From positions 39,104,293 to 39,168,292 of the forward strand of contig NC_092349.1 of NCBI RefSeq assembly GCF_963676685.1: DNA of 64,000 nt, given 5' to 3'. The position numbers were made by a program, and so were the translations under genes. The notes under the pieces are model-generated. The model was not told where the DNA came from and made no database searches. It saw only the letters and a program-made list of their open reading frames with translations. Each line of letters opens with the position of its first letter. Position 1 is the stretch's first letter. The DNA is from Mytilus edulis (Eukaryota; Mollusca; Bivalvia; Mytilida; Mytilidae). This document shows, one piece after another, positions 1 to 11,548 of the stretch.

Positions 1-1101
1 TTTAATTAAAACCTTCAACAGTTACTGTTTTAGGTATATCATGTATATATATATTTATTTATTTATATGTTTAGTTGTCAATAAGTTACCACATGAAAAA
101 ACCCAGACCTTTTTACACTACATATACATACCTGCCAACCTTCCCGTTTTGAGAGGGAGACTCTCGCTCAAAAGGTGAATATCGGGAAATCTCCTGCTTG
201 CCGGTACCCTCTCACACTGGAGTAAAGAATCTCCCGCTTTTGGATATTTCAATCTTGAATGACAAGTCAACATTAATTACGTGTTTGTATCACTGATGAC
301 AGTGTTAAACCTTTTTTTCTTGGAACTCGCCAAATTGGCGAGCAGATTTTCATTTCAACTCGCCAAATTGAAATCCCACTTGCCAGCTTGGCGAGTGTCT
401 AAAATTTTTAACGCCATCTTATTCAGATGTAATTGTATGGATTTAACTTTTTTAGAAATAGCTCTAAAGTTGCTACTGTTACCGCAATTAATGCATTTTT
501 AATATTTATGCTATGAGAAAAACAAATATTGTTCTGCTATGTACACTGTAAAGATTATTTTGCTGATCTTTTCCTACTTTCATGTTTTTCAAAAGCTGGA
601 TTAATATGCAATGTACAACCTAAAGATTGTTTTTGTTTACTTTTCATTTAAAAACTAAATTAATAATTAATATCTTATTTTTCCATTGATGCTGCTCGTT
701 TAAATATTCATTATAATTATAATTTAGTTTTTGGAAAGATTGGAACTTGTTCTAAATCTTTCCTTAGGCACTGGCCTCACTAACAACACGACAGGTTAGC
801 TACTATTACTAAATGTATTCACACTGAAATATAGTTCTCTATAGTTCACATGTATGTGCACATAATATACATATAAACTGTGAAAATATTTTTGGAGCAG
901 TTCATTCAAGAGTTATGTCATTAAGGTTTGTTGAAATGAAGGCTTTTTTTAAAACATTTTGATAAGGGAATTGGGACTGTGTTATCTGCCCTTGATGTAT
1001 ATGGCAGTATGTTTACATCGGATCAAGTAAAATGTGATTTGCAAATTTTTGCAACTGTTTTTGAGCGGTAAAATTATGGTAAAGTGGTATAATAAACTTC
1101 A
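1..1101. other. Non-coding flank, no gene seen
   Basis: No credible coding region. A stretch at about 126-260 (CATACCTGCCAACCTTCCCG followed by GAGA-rich text) resembles the reverse complement of 17238-17330, suggesting a shared small dispersed element. A perfect 17-bp palindrome CTCGCCAAATTGGCGAG lies at 326-342, with a degraded second copy at about 358-397. The rest is AT-rich with nothing recognisable. Confidence 0.5.
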
Positions 1102-2255
1102 ATGGCATCAAATCAAGAGCCTGAACAGCCAAAGAAAAAGAAAAAAAAAACGGATAAGAAGTAAAAACAAAGACGAAACAATTCCGGGTGCGTTTGATTT
1201 GTCCGCCATTTTAAACTCACAACAAACATTTCCATTAAGAAATAATATGAATGGTCAACCTTACATGAACAATAACACAAATTTCCACAACATGTCCATG
1301 CCTATGATGTCATCACCTTTTGTAACTTCGCCTACGCAGCAATTCCAAATGGGGGCTCCGTGTATGCCCTGCCCCACACCAACGCAAGCGACCCCACCTA
1401 AATGGGCAACCGAACTGTTATCGAAATTCGAAGCTATGTCAGTTAAAATGAACAGTATTGATGAAATAAAAAGTGCAGTTAGCAGTGTTGATTTTAAATT
1501 GAGTGAAATGAAAGGGGATATGAATAAACTATCCAAACGTGTACTTGATGTAGAAACAAGCCAAAACTTCATATCCAAATCATTCGATGAAAATATTAAA
1601 ATGCATGAAAAAACAAAGAAAAAGATAGAATCTGATATTAAAAAACTTGCAACAGAGTGTGAAGCCTTGCGCAATGATATATCATTTATTAAGCGCGACT
1701 CTAAAAACTTGTCAGATTCAAAAGTCAACCTTCAGAAAATTTTCAAAGCAAATGAAAAGCTCAACAATGATCTTGAATCTATCAAATGTGAATCCATGCG
1801 CGATAATTTGCTTTTTTTATGGAATAAAGGAAAGTAAAGGGGAAGATTGTGCGCTTATTATTAAAAGTATGTGTGAAAACAACCTAGAAATTGAGGATGA
1901 ATTAAACATAAAATCTGCCTTTCGTCTTGGTAAAACAAATAAGGTAGCAGTATTGAGTCAAAATGAGGGTCAGGAACGTATATGGCCTATATTGGTGGAA
2001 TGTAGTGACAGGCAGAAACGTGACAGTGTTCGTAAAAGGAGTTATAAGTTGTAAAGTTCGTCAATTTCTATTACTGATCAATATCCGAAATCTGTTGTGG
2101 AAAAGAGGAAATCATTAATTCCCTATCTTAAAAAAGCTCGTGATGCAGATGTGAAAGCAGTGCTTATTAAGGATAAATTGTTTATTGGAGGTGTTTTATA
2201 TTCAGGTGGCCCACTTGATGTTGCTATTGCAAACGCAAAAAAGGAAAAAAATTAA
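1102..2255 (+). pseudogene. LINE ORF1, coiled-coil RNA-binding-type protein, frameshifted
   Basis: The likely start is the ATG at 1102, followed by a Lys-rich stretch. A small indel in the A-rich tract near 1140-1165 moves the frame. The next part reads ...DETIPGAFDLSAILNS..., then a Met/Asn/Pro-rich segment, then a long heptad-rich coiled coil (about 1400-1800). A second frameshift near 1810 continues as NLLFYGIKESKGEDCALII..., the typical ORF1 fold region after the coil. A third near 2055 gives an ITDQYPKSVVEKRKSLIP block and ends at the TAA at 2253-2255. ORF1 products of such LINEs bind element RNA; that role is family knowledge. Three frame breaks show it is dead. Confidence 0.75.
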
Positions 2256-2359
2256 ATTTAGTGATTCAGAAAATGTTTTACATAAAAGTCAAAATCATGA
2301 TGGTGCCGATGTCATGAATGAAAATGGTATGCAAGTATCATAGGAATCGTCGGAAGTTT

Positions 2360-3071
2360 TAATTAAAAACTTTAAGTTTTTATTTTGGAATATAAATAGT
2401 GGTTTTGAAGAAAAAATTAAAGATGAGAAATTTAAGAATTTTATTTGTACTTATGATATTGGGTTTTTATCAGAATGTTGGATCAATAATACATGTTATA
2501 TTGAAAATGATGTTTTTGTGTGTAAATCTGTATCTTTATCTAGAAAAAAACTATAAACAAGGGTGTGGTATGTATGTAATGATAAGAAAAATATTATCAC
2601 CCTATGTTAAAATAATTGACATTTCATATGAGACATTGATTTGGATAAGGATAGCTTAAGAACTGACCGGATGTGAAAGTGACTATTCAAATCTGTATAT
2701 ACCACCACAGAACTCATCCTTTTATAGGATTCATAATTGTGATTTATTTTATGAGCTTGAGTCTCAAATGATACATTACTCAGCTGAATGTCCAAATATT
2801 TTTGTTATTGGTGATTTAAATGCTAGAACAGCTAATATGAATGATTATGTACAAAATGATAAATTACATGATAGTATTTTAGATAGGGTTGGTGATCTGT
2901 TTACATATGTTGCTGATGAGGCTTTGTCTTGCCGTAATAACCCAGATGCAGAAACCAACGACTATGGAACAAAGCAGTGGACTTAGAATTATAAATAAGC
3001 GCCTCCCTGATGGACTTTCAAATGATTTTACATATAGTGGTCCAAGAGGTATGACTGTGATCGGCTACTTG
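2360..3071 (+). pseudogene. LINE ORF2 5' part: APE-type endonuclease (interrupted)
   Basis: This is the N-terminal endonuclease of ORF2, read across several frames. Visible motifs are FLFWNIN near the start, a conserved ECWI block, YIPPQNSS at about 2698-2720, and GDLNARTA at about 2811-2834 (the usual GDxNART metal-site block). The reading frame runs into the target duplication of the nested LINE at 3056-3071 and resumes at 7503, where TTYSDHDPIHVQF (about 7577-7615) supplies the catalytic SDH block. Several frameshifts and stops between 2550 and 2700 disable it independently of the insertion. Confidence 0.75.
3056..3071. repeat. Target site duplication, left copy (16 bp)
   Basis: TGTGATCGGCTACTTG here matches TGTGATCGGCTATTTG at 7503-7518 with one mismatch. 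The poly-T of the inserted minus-strand LINE begins right after it. Removing 3072-7518 restores a continuous endonuclease reading frame. Confidence 0.92.
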
Positions 3072-3491
3072 TTTTTTTTTTTTTTTTTTATTTTATTTTT
3101 TTTTTATCTTTTATTTGTTTTTCAATAGTCAGGATTTTACACACCCCATTACACTACCACCTGACAAGGGGTAAACACAGAATATATAAGAAAAAAATAT
3201 AGCAATATACAAAAAGAATCTCTGACTAATTAATTTTTAACAATAAAAATATTTTAGGTTACATATAAATTGTATTTGATTTATCTCTCCTCTCTCTCTC
3301 TGACTTACTCACATACAACACTAATACTTTCACTCATCTGTTTTGCTACAATATGTATCATGACTTACTTTTTAATACAATTTTTTTTTAAGAAATAAAT
3401 TTGCTCATAATTTATAAATTATTTCTTTTCTCTAAACTAAACATAGATAATATGAAAACAACACTTAGTTAAATATTACATGTAAAGGAGA

Positions 3492-4064
3492 TCAAAATTT
3501 TTCACAAACTTGGACTTTATCATTTTTCTTTGCAATATGATTTTCAAGAAATTGGTATTTCTTTATTTTATTCTTTAACTCGATCATATTTGGTTTTGTT
3601 TCATTTAATTTACATTTGTATATATAATTCTTTGTAATTATGATTAGCAGATTCAATAATAAACTTTCATGTTTGCAACCAAGAAACACATTCTCTTTGT
3701 TGAGATCAAAATTTACAAAAAAAAGTTTCACAATATTAGAAAAAGACTGCCACAATTGAAAAGTTATTGGGTATTCAAAAAACAGGTGTTCAATGGTTTC
3801 TTCTCCAAGTTTACAAAAAGTACATAACTTGGTATCTTTTAATTTGATTTTGTACAAAAAGGTATTAGTTGCTATAATTCTATACAAAAATTTATATTGA
3901 AAGGTTCTTAAATAAGCATCTCTACAAGACTTTTTTGTTATCATGAAATACTCTGACCATTCTGTAGTATCAATAACTAACAGCTCCGCCCATTTCAAAA
4001 ATTTAATTGTTGGTAGTTGAATAACTTCATCTACTAAGTTTTTATATACAAATTTGGCTTTCAC
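3492..4064 (-). pseudogene. Nested LINE ORF2: C-terminal zinc half-domain (zf-RVT type)
   Basis: This C-terminal 190 residues include FQYKFLYRIIATNTFLYKIK followed by LCTFCKLGEETIEHLFFEYP and LWQ. That is the CxxC...H...W arrangement of the zinc-binding region ending many L1/Tx1 ORF2 proteins. One expected Cys is Tyr (FFEYP rather than FFECP). A stop-rich gap of about 125 bp separates it from the RT segment. The 3' UTR and poly-A tail follow at lower coordinates. Confidence 0.8.
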
Positions 4065-4189
4065 ATTACACCTGGTTTTTTTTTAAGAAAGTATCACCAG
4101 TGTTAGACTTATCTAAATCTTGATTTAGACAGTTATCTTTAAGGCATTTTTTCATAGTGTTAGGGATTTTTTATATCAAACCATAATAT

Positions 4190-5677
4190 TTAATAAAATT
4201 GTTGGTTTGTACTTTTTCTTGAAATAAGGTCACTTACTGACTGCACACCCCCCTTTTCCCATTGAATGTAATATGGGAAATCATCCAAAGAAGAAAAGTT
4301 CAAAATATCTAAGGATAAAATGTCACTGACAGAAATCTCAGCAATAGGTTTTGCAGCGGAAAAGCATAGTAAAACATCCTTCCAGAAAGAATTTTTACAT
4401 CTTTTAGCAATCTCAATTAGCTTTTCTTTCTGAAGATTTAAAACCCTTTCACCCCCATACTGCATATGGTCTGCCAGTAACAACTGCTGCCAGCCACCTC
4501 TAGTGTTTGCCAGCAGTATTTTTATCCAACTAATTTTCAAATAGATATTAAATGAATGAAGATGTACCATATTAAGTCCACCTTGTGAAATATTACCAAC
4601 AAGTGTGTTTCGCTTAATTCTGTCTGGTTTTCCATTCCATATGAAATCATAAAATAATGAAGTGAGCTCTGTTAACCTGGAGTGTGATAGGTTTGGTAAT
4701 GCAGTCAATAAATGGACCAACTTTGAAAGAGCAAGTGATTTAATTACTGTAATTTTTCCTAATAATGTAAGTTTTCGATGTTGCCAGCTCTTCAGAATTG
4801 CAGAGACCTCTTTAATTTTCTTAGCAAAATTAATTTCTGTGATACAGCTTAAATCTAAAGAAAATTCAATCCCCAAAAGTTTAAAATTTGAATGTGACCA
4901 ATGAAGTTTTAAGTCGGGACATAAAATAAGATCAGAATATTTTTTACTTCCAACCCATAGTGCTTTTGTCTTTGAAGCATTTATTTTCAAACCTGAAATT
5001 TTATAAAAAAATTCAAAACATGAAAGTGTTTCCCTCAACGATATTTCACTTTCATCTAACATAAGGAATGTGTCATCTGCGTACATGCTTAAGAGTGACT
5101 CATCATCATTGATAGTAATTCCCCTTATGTCAGGATTACCTTTTAATTTCAAAGATAATAATTCAACCCCAATTATAAATAAATAGAGAGAAAGAGGATC
5201 TCCTTGTCTGCAACCTCTTTCTAAATGAAAAAACTTAGACATGTGTCCATTATTTATAACACAACTTGATGCCCCTGAGTATAAAGTTTCAAACCATCTA
5301 CATAAAGAAGGCCCAAAATTAAAGCTTTTCAAAGTATTTTTAAAAAATAACCATTCCAAGGAATCAAATGCCTTTTCAAAATCAACAAGTGATAAAAGAC
5401 CTGTCTTATTATTTTCCTCAAGATAGTGCATCAAATCATATAAAAGGCGTGTGTTCTCACCCATAAATCTGTCTTTAATGAAACCTTTTTGTGTGTCACT
5501 TATGATAAATGGTAAAACGGGTTTAAGTCTATTACCTATAACAGCAGAAGCTATTTTCATATCAGTATTCAAAAGACTAATAGGACGCCAGTTACTAATA
5601 TACTGTCTGTCTTTTCCCTCTTTAGGAATGCAAGTTATTATACTTTGATACTGAAAATCAGAAAATTTACCCCCCAC
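4190..5677 (-). pseudogene. Nested LINE ORF2: reverse transcriptase
   Basis: A 495-residue open segment carrying the RT core in order: CIPKEGKDRQYISNWRPISL, the palm motif VDFEKAFDSLEW (first catalytic Asp), ERGCRQGDPLS, and the catalytic MYADDTFLM. Next come the thumb (LLGIEFS) and a long C-terminal connector with WQHRKLTLLGKI and FIWNGKPDRIK, both typical of Tx1/L1-like elements. All catalytic residues are present, so this domain is intact even though frameshifts at 5700 and 4150 isolate it. It would copy element RNA at the nicked target. Confidence 0.92.
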
Positions 5678-5732
5678 ATATCCAAAGTGAAGAGATCGAA
5701 AGACAAAAGGGCCAATATCTTTCCAAAAAAAT

Positions 5733-6409
5733 TTATAAAAAATCTACAGAATACCCATCAGAACCAGGACTTTTACCATTTGTCATAAATTTTAAAGATT
5801 CAGCACAATCTTTAAAAGTTAAATTTCCTTCACAAAGATCACTTTGTTCTTCTGTAAGCTTAATGTTATAATTAAAAAATGATGTATCATTGCAATCTAA
5901 TATTTTGCTTGAGTACAAATTTTTATAAAAATTTTGTTGTTCCATCAGAATTTTTGATTGCTCTGACATATGCTGACCTTTATCATCAATAAGTTCTGTT
6001 ATGGTTTTCTTAATAAAATTTTTCTTTTCTAATTTACAAAAATAATTTGTACACTTTTCACCATTCTCATGCCAGTTAGCTCGGGATCTAAGCAGCAAGC
6101 CTTCAACTTTCTTTTGTCTACAATTTTCTAGTTCCAGTTTTTTTCAAATAAAGATTTTTGAACCTCATCATTTGGAGAATGATTCATAATACTTTCAAAA
6201 TATAAAATATCATTTTCAAGTTTGAGAGTGACATTTTTTTCCTCTCTGGATTTATTAATGCTGTAATTTATTGACAAGGATCTAATCTTCATTTTTAATA
6301 TTTCAAAAAATGTTTGATCATTACATGACAACTCAACAGAAAGAAGATTTTCCATATCACCTGACAGATGGTATTCCAAAATGTTATCCTTAATACATGA
6401 TTTAACCAT
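5733..6409 (-). pseudogene. Nested LINE ORF2: linker between endonuclease and RT
   Basis: Two minus-strand pieces (6409-6128 and 6098-5733) in neighbouring frames encode the region just before the RT palm. The second contains SRANWHENGEKCTNYFCKLE and NGKSPGSDGYSVDFL, conserved stretches leading into RT motif 0/1 in L1/Tx1 elements. They are separated by stops or indels near 6120 and followed by another break near 5700. No separate function is implied. Confidence 0.75.
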
Positions 6410-6518
6410 TTTTATATAATCTGCATCTCTAAGTAACTGAGAGTTAAATTTCCAATAACTTTTGCCCCGTTTCTCTAAACAAGCTGAGAAGGTGAAAAGA
6501 ATTGCCGAATGGTCTGTT

Positions 6519-7190
6519 CTATAACCAGGAATGATAATGGTATTCTTTTCTAAGTGAAAAAAGGTCTTCTGAAATTAAAAAATAATCAAGGCGACTTTGT
6601 TTTATTGGTGAGGACTGACGCCAGGTATATTTCCTATCTTCTGGATAGCATGTACGCCAAGGATCAAGTGGTTCAAAAACATCAATGATTTCATCATTTT
6701 TTTTACGGGAGTTAGGGTTTCTATTATGTTTGATATTATATGCATCTAATACAACATTCCAGTCACCACATAGTAAAACACTGGTGTTTTTAAAGATTAA
6801 AATATTCTGCATTATTGTGTCAAAGAATGAAGGTTCATCTGTATTATAACCATACAAACATGCAAAACTTAATCTTTGTGAAAAAATTGTTATGTCTAAA
6901 ATAATGTAACGTCCATTATCATCAATAATAGAATTATGCACAACAAAATCCAGACCCTTTTTAAACATAACAGAGACACCTGCACTTTTACTGTCTTTAT
7001 GACTGAATAAGCACTTATATCCCCATTCATCCTCCCAGTATTTTTCAATGTCTTTATTGCTATGAGTTTCCTGAAAACACACTATGGAAGTATTTTTACT
7101 CCTAGCCCAATCAAAAACATCTGCCCTCTTTTTGGAGTTTGAAAAAAGACCCCTCACATTCATTGATAATATCGTTACATTATTATCCAT
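6519..7190 (-). pseudogene. Nested LINE ORF2: endonuclease domain
   Basis: Begins with the ATG at 7190 as MDNNVTILSMNVRGL, the usual opening of a Tx1-type ORF2 endonuclease. Key blocks visible are CFQETHS (catalytic Glu), LLCGDWNVVLD (the GDxN block), and SRLDYFLIS, before the expected SDH. A frameshift near 6519 moves the downstream PGYRTDHSAI block into another frame. The enzyme would nick genomic DNA to prime reverse transcription. About 223 residues, close to the expected domain length. Confidence 0.85.
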
Positions 7191-7502
7191 GATTATATCT
7201 GAAGTGATGATTTATAAAACATATAAGCAAGTTCATAAGTACAAATATACAATTGTAACAAATAAGACATACACAAACATACACACATACAAACATAAGA
7301 TGTCGCATATTATTTTCTTCATTCAACATTGAATGTATAAACTAATTTACAGTATGGCATTATATAGTTATGAATAAATCTAGCAAAGGAATAGATGTTT
7401 TAAGGGGAGATAAGATTATATTAATTTCATAATAAATGTTAGAGTTATTTCCCCTATACTCTATAGTGACAGTATAATTTATGTTAATAAAAGAAATAAT
7501 AA

Positions 7503-7518
7503 TGTGATCGGCTATTTG
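7503..7518. repeat. Target site duplication, right copy
   Basis: TGTGATCGGCTATTTG, the partner of 3056-3071. It marks the 5' end of the nested minus-strand LINE; the outer LINE endonuclease frame resumes from here. Confidence 0.92.
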
Positions 7519-8745
7519 TAGCTAAGCCAATTAACATTGAAAAAGTTTTAAAATTTATTACAAGTAATTTTACAACATACAGTGACCATGATCCCATACA
7601 TGTTCAATTTAAAACTATCTTTACTATGCAGTGCAATGATATAAATTCAAATTTAATGGATGGTGAAGAAACTAAATTTTTCAAATGGAATAAAGAATTT
7701 AGAGACTTATGCTATAATGCCCTACTAGTTAATGCTGATGATTTAAGTTCAACGATAGCTAATATGGACATAGCGTCTCAGGATGGTATGGACTTGTGCA
7801 TAAATAACTTCACTCAGTGCTTAACAAATGTGACAGCTCCTTTTTTCAAACAAATGCCAAAAGTAAAAGCGAAATTAAAGCGAAATTCCCAAAATCAGAG
7901 AGTAACTACTGATAAATAATGGTTTGACCAGAAGTGTAAAGAGCTATATGCCAATTATTGTAAAAAAATACATACTTTTAATGGTAAAAAAACATTTAAT
8001 AGTCATATAGATTTGAACAGTGCCAACAAAGCTTACAAGAAGTATGAATGCAAGCTCAAACGTAGTTACAAACGACAGGAAGGCTATATGTTGTGTAAAC
8101 TAAAGAAAGACAATCCAAGAAAATTGTATTCATTATTTAGGAAAAAAAATCAGAGGAAATGTGATTTAAACATTACTGACTTTTTTGAATATTTCAAAGA
8201 ACTTTTATCAAGTGCGCCGAATAGCAATAAGAGACCCGAAGTGATTAATAATGAATGTGTTTTTGATGAACTAGATGCAGATATTACTGCTGATGAGATT
8301 ATTAAGGCAATTCATGAACTTAAAATGGACAAAAGCCATGGTCCAGACTGTTTGCTGAATGAATTTTTCATTGAATACAAGGATTTTATTATACCACATT
8401 TATGTACTTTTTTTACCGCCGTATTGATTAGTGGATATTTCCCGTCATCATGGTCAGATGCTATCCTGGTACCAATTTTCAAATCAGGTGATGCTAATGA
8501 TTCAGCAAACTATCGTGGCATAAGCCTTGTCAGCAATCTAGGTAAACTTTTCACCACAATACTCAATAAAAGATTGTTAAATTGGACAACTGTCAATGAT
8601 ATATTATCTGATGCACAGTTTGGTTTTCGAAACGGTTATAGTGCAGCTGATGCTGTTTTTTGTTTATACTCTGTAATTCAAAATACACTCTGTAGAAATG
8701 TTGAATACTTTGTCAATTTACACAGAAAAATGGGGCTTGTCTGTT
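7519..8745 (+). pseudogene. Outer LINE ORF2: endonuclease end and RT N-terminal half, RT core deleted
   Basis: Continues the interrupted ORF2. SDHDPIHVQF closes the endonuclease, a variable linker follows, and an RT N-terminal half is open from 8013. It shows KMDKSHGPDCLLNEF, SGYFPSSWSDAILVPIFKSG, YRGISLVSNLGKLF and LSDAQFGFRNGYSAADAVF, which are RT motifs 0-2a. Right after this the text jumps to NVEYFVNLHRKMGL, which normally lies after the YADD motif. The palm motifs with the catalytic Asp residues are therefore absent, a deletion of roughly 100 codons. The element cannot encode active RT. Confidence 0.85.
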
Positions 8746-8749
8746 AATA

Positions 8750-9817
8750 CAAAAAAAAACTTGTTGTTTTCAGGAAGGGTGGTATTGTACGGCCTAATGA
8801 GACATGGGTCTATAACGGTCAAACAATGGACATTGTGGAACAATTTTGTTATTTAGGTGTATTAATACCGTATAATTGTAAATTTGGTAATACACAGAAA
8901 CATTGTGCAAAACAAGGTAGAAAAGCTATGTTCAGTATGAGAAGAACTACATCATCATTATGTTTAAATGTATTTACAATGCTTAGTCTTTTTGATACTT
9001 ATGTTAGTAGCATGTTAATGTATGGGTGTGAAATGTGGGGAGTACACAAATCTCCTATGATAGAAAAGGTCCATTTGGACTACTGCAAAATGTTATTAAG
9101 TGTCAAAAGAACGACCTCAAATGTGATGGTCTATTTTGAATTAGGTAGATTTCCACTGCAGTATGAGCGTAATTATAGAATATTTAAATTTTTGTTCAAC
9201 ATTTTAATTAGTGACAATTGTATATTAAGGTTTTGTTATAAAGAACTTGTGTTAAGTTGTTCAAAATGTATGAATTGGGCAACATATGTTGCAAGATTGA
9301 TATATAGTCTTGGTATGAATAATTTGTGGGATAATCAGTGGTTGTTAAATGTAGACAGCTCATATTTACCTTTGATAAGACAGCGTTTGTTTGTTCAAGC
9401 TAACCAAGAGTTACAATTTTTATTAGATTTTTCTTCAAAGTGCAGATTATATAAGTATGTTGTAACAAATGTAGTTTTGCAATTTTATTTACAGAAATGC
9501 ATTCCTGTACTTTTTCGTAAATGTATAACAACGATTCTTTTGTCTTCACATAACTTTTGTATTGAAACTTGACATTATAGAAATGAAGGAAATTGTATTT
9601 TTTTTGTGATTTAGGAGTAATAGAGGATGAATTTCATTTTATCCTTCAATGTAGTAGATATACTGATTTGCGAAAAAAATAAATAAAAAAATATTACTGG
9701 TCTAGGCCATCAACTTTTAAATCAATAGAATTATTGTCAGGTGAAAACACAAAACAGCTTTGTCACTTGGGAAAATTTATACATTTCACTTTTAAATTAA
9801 GAAACAGTTTATTGTAA
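8750..9817 (+). pseudogene. Outer LINE ORF2: thumb and C-terminal region
   Basis: After a one-base frame change near 8745 the frame is open to 9570. It starts FRKGGIVRPNETWVYNGQTMD and carries the typical CYLGVLI, MLMYGCEMWGVH and FELGRFPLQYERNYR blocks that follow RT in CR1/Jockey-like elements. Another break near 9570 precedes VIEDEFHFILQCSRYTDLRKK, the Cys/His-containing tail, ending at the TAA at 9815-9817. Related tails recur at 22866-23165 and 41110-41451, so this family has several copies here. Confidence 0.8.
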
Positions 9818-9981
9818 TAAAAGATAACTTGTATTGATGAAACTTCTGACGTCGCCTATTGTTTATTATGCATATTGTTTATATTGTTTGTAATATGCCA
9901 TATGTATACACTGTACATGTACTTGATTATACTGATGAGCCGTAAGGCTCAAAGTTAATAAAGAATTTTAACTTGAATTTG

Positions 9982-11097
9982 AGTATTGATACCATACTTT
10001 ATGATTGACAACTGTCATTCTCATCAAACAATCAGGGACAAGGTGGACCTTTAATTACAATGCCCCACCTCCTAAACTATCAACATGATCAATCAAATTG
10101 ACATCATTACTTATCAACCTCAGTCTTACATAATTATACAAACCTTACAGTATACATCCTAATATACAAATATCAGTGAATACTTCACCTCATAGTTGAA
10201 TACACAAATGTTTATATTAGATGTTTGATATACAAGGAAGATTGATGTATTGCCTATTACTTCTATTCAACGTTACATAAAGTGATTCTGTAAATTATGT
10301 CTGAAAGATAAGTGATAAATTAAAGATTAACAAGATCTTAATGAAAAATAAAATATAATAAAATATGAATATTATGCTTGCAACAGTTTTAAAATTTAAA
10401 ACTTTTAATTATAACAAACTATATTTTATTAGTTTATTCCCCATCAATCATTATGTCTATTTTAGTCATTTGAATTTTTATAAGAAGTGAATATATATAT
10501 TTTTGCAATCAAGAAAAAATACACATTTCAATAAAAAAAAGTTTTTAATTTGTTTACATTGAAAAAGTACATTTTCAATGCCCTGTCCTGAAAAATACTT
10601 TATAAATTGATCAAAAGGCACTCTACAACTTTTAATCTTCAATGTCATATATCCTATGCTTTAACTTACAAACTGCCCCAAAACAACATTTTTAGATTAT
10701 TATTGTTGACACTTTTAAAGTTCTTAGCTGTTGGTCTAGATCTTATGTCTTACAATGATAATTGGAAGAAGAATTTTCAGTAATAGTGCTTTATTGTTCT
10801 TTGTCCCCACCATACCTTAATTTGAAATTATTCAAACTACTCTTTCAATCTTTCCATGAGTGATTTCCATCACTTTGATTTTTTACAGTTTATAAGAAAA
10901 ATACTCTTGCTTCAATCTTCAAAACGTATTTTACATTGCCAAAAGGAAAGTGAAAGTAAATTTGTCTATCTATAATACACAGTTTGATTGGTTTAAGTTT
11001 TTCATACAACAGCCATCTAGCCAATCAGAACACATGTAACATAATATGTATCATCTGGGTCCCTATTTAAGCAGAAGTCAAGATTTTGCGGGGAAAT
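9982..11097. other. AT-rich spacer between LINE and DIRS element
   Basis: About 1.1 kb with stops in all frames. No repeat, RNA gene or regulatory motif could be recognised. Confidence 0.5.
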
Positions 11098-11198
11098 ATC
11101 AAATTTTTAGAATTAATATTTAATTTTGTAAATTAAATACTCACCTTCATAAACTTAGATATCAGTCCACTCGCTGCATTATTCAATCGGAAACCAGC
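11098..11198. repeat. DIRS inverted terminal repeat, 3' end of element
   Basis: The inner part (ACTCACCTTCATAAA, then ATATCAGTCCACTCGCTGCA, then TTCAATCGGAAACCAGC) is the reverse complement of 16434-16504 with few differences. The outer ~30 bp of AT-rich sequence is present only at this end. Confidence 0.88.
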
Positions 11199-11275
11199 GG
11201 AGTCCTAAATCTTCATCATTTATTCCTTAAAATGCTAGGCACTAAGGGGATGAAGAGGAGGGGGAGGGACCTCTG

Positions 11276-11366
11276 ATTTATGAAGGTGAATATTTAATTT
11301 ACAAAACTAAATTTTAATTCTAAAAATTTGATTTTTTTTTACATTAAATACCTCACCTTCATAAAT
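11276..11366. repeat. DIRS internal complementary region
   Basis: 11276-11334 is the reverse complement of the outer left end (11098-11155) with about three mismatches. 11337-11366 is the reverse complement of the outer right end (about 16478-16504). The two outer ends are thus joined head to tail inside the element. In DIRS biology this region serves as a template to circularise the cDNA before recombinase-mediated insertion. Confidence 0.88.
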
Positions 11367-11432
11367 TAATTTATTTAGATAACAGAATTTAACGAAGTGC
11401 TGAATCCCCATCACTAGGAGGAAAAAAAAAAC

Positions 11433-11548
11433 AACCTGTTGAGCAGCAACTAGAGGCCCTAAAGAATAGAGGTTTTCACAATGAAGAGGCAACCTGTTGA
11501 GCAGCAACTAGAGGCCCTAAAGAATAGAGGTTTTCACAATGAAGAGGC
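11433..11548. repeat. Exact 58-bp tandem duplication at the recombinase 3' end
   Basis: Units 11433-11490 and 11491-11548 are identical, both beginning AACCTGTTGAGCAGCAACTA. Since 58 is not a multiple of three, the duplication shifts the frame after the recombinase C-terminus. The same peptide (LPLHCENLYSLGPLVAAQQV) therefore appears in two frames. Confidence 0.95.

Larger units (their letters stand above)
3072..7502 (-). mobile_element. Nested Tx1/L1-like LINE, minus strand, 5'-truncated
   Basis: A retrotransposon inserted in the opposite orientation. Its poly-A tail shows as the T-rich tract at 3072-3107. A 3' UTR follows to 3491, then ORF2 pieces from 3492 to 7190, and about 310 bp of 5' sequence. 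No ORF1 is present, so the copy is probably 5'-truncated at 7502. The 16-bp target duplication with one mismatch indicates target-primed reverse transcription. Its frames are much cleaner than those of its host LINE, so it is younger. The endonuclease start (SMNVRGLFSNSKKR), the palm motif VDFEKAFDSLEW and the C-terminal zinc-binding half-domain point to the Tx1 branch of the L1 group (inference). Confidence 0.88.
1102..9981 (+). mobile_element. Degenerate non-LTR retrotransposon (CR1/Jockey-like), split by a nested LINE
   Basis: A long, decayed plus-strand LINE. In order it has a coiled-coil ORF1 (1102-2255), an APE-type endonuclease (about 2360-3071, resuming at 7519-7620), a reverse-transcriptase N-terminal half (to about 8745) and a C-terminal region ending at 9817. 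A short 3' UTR follows, with AATAAA at 9957-9962 and the tail TAACTTGAATTTGA. It is interrupted at 3072-7502 by a minus-strand LINE that duplicated 16 bp of it. The 5' limit is not visible. Clade assignment is inferred from the coiled-coil ORF1, the SDHDP endonuclease motif and the C-terminal Cys-rich tail. Frameshifts and a lost RT core make it non-functional. Confidence 0.85.

Noticed and set aside
1261..1728. 155-codon minus-strand frame
   Set aside because: Antisense shadow of the LINE ORF1 coiled coil.
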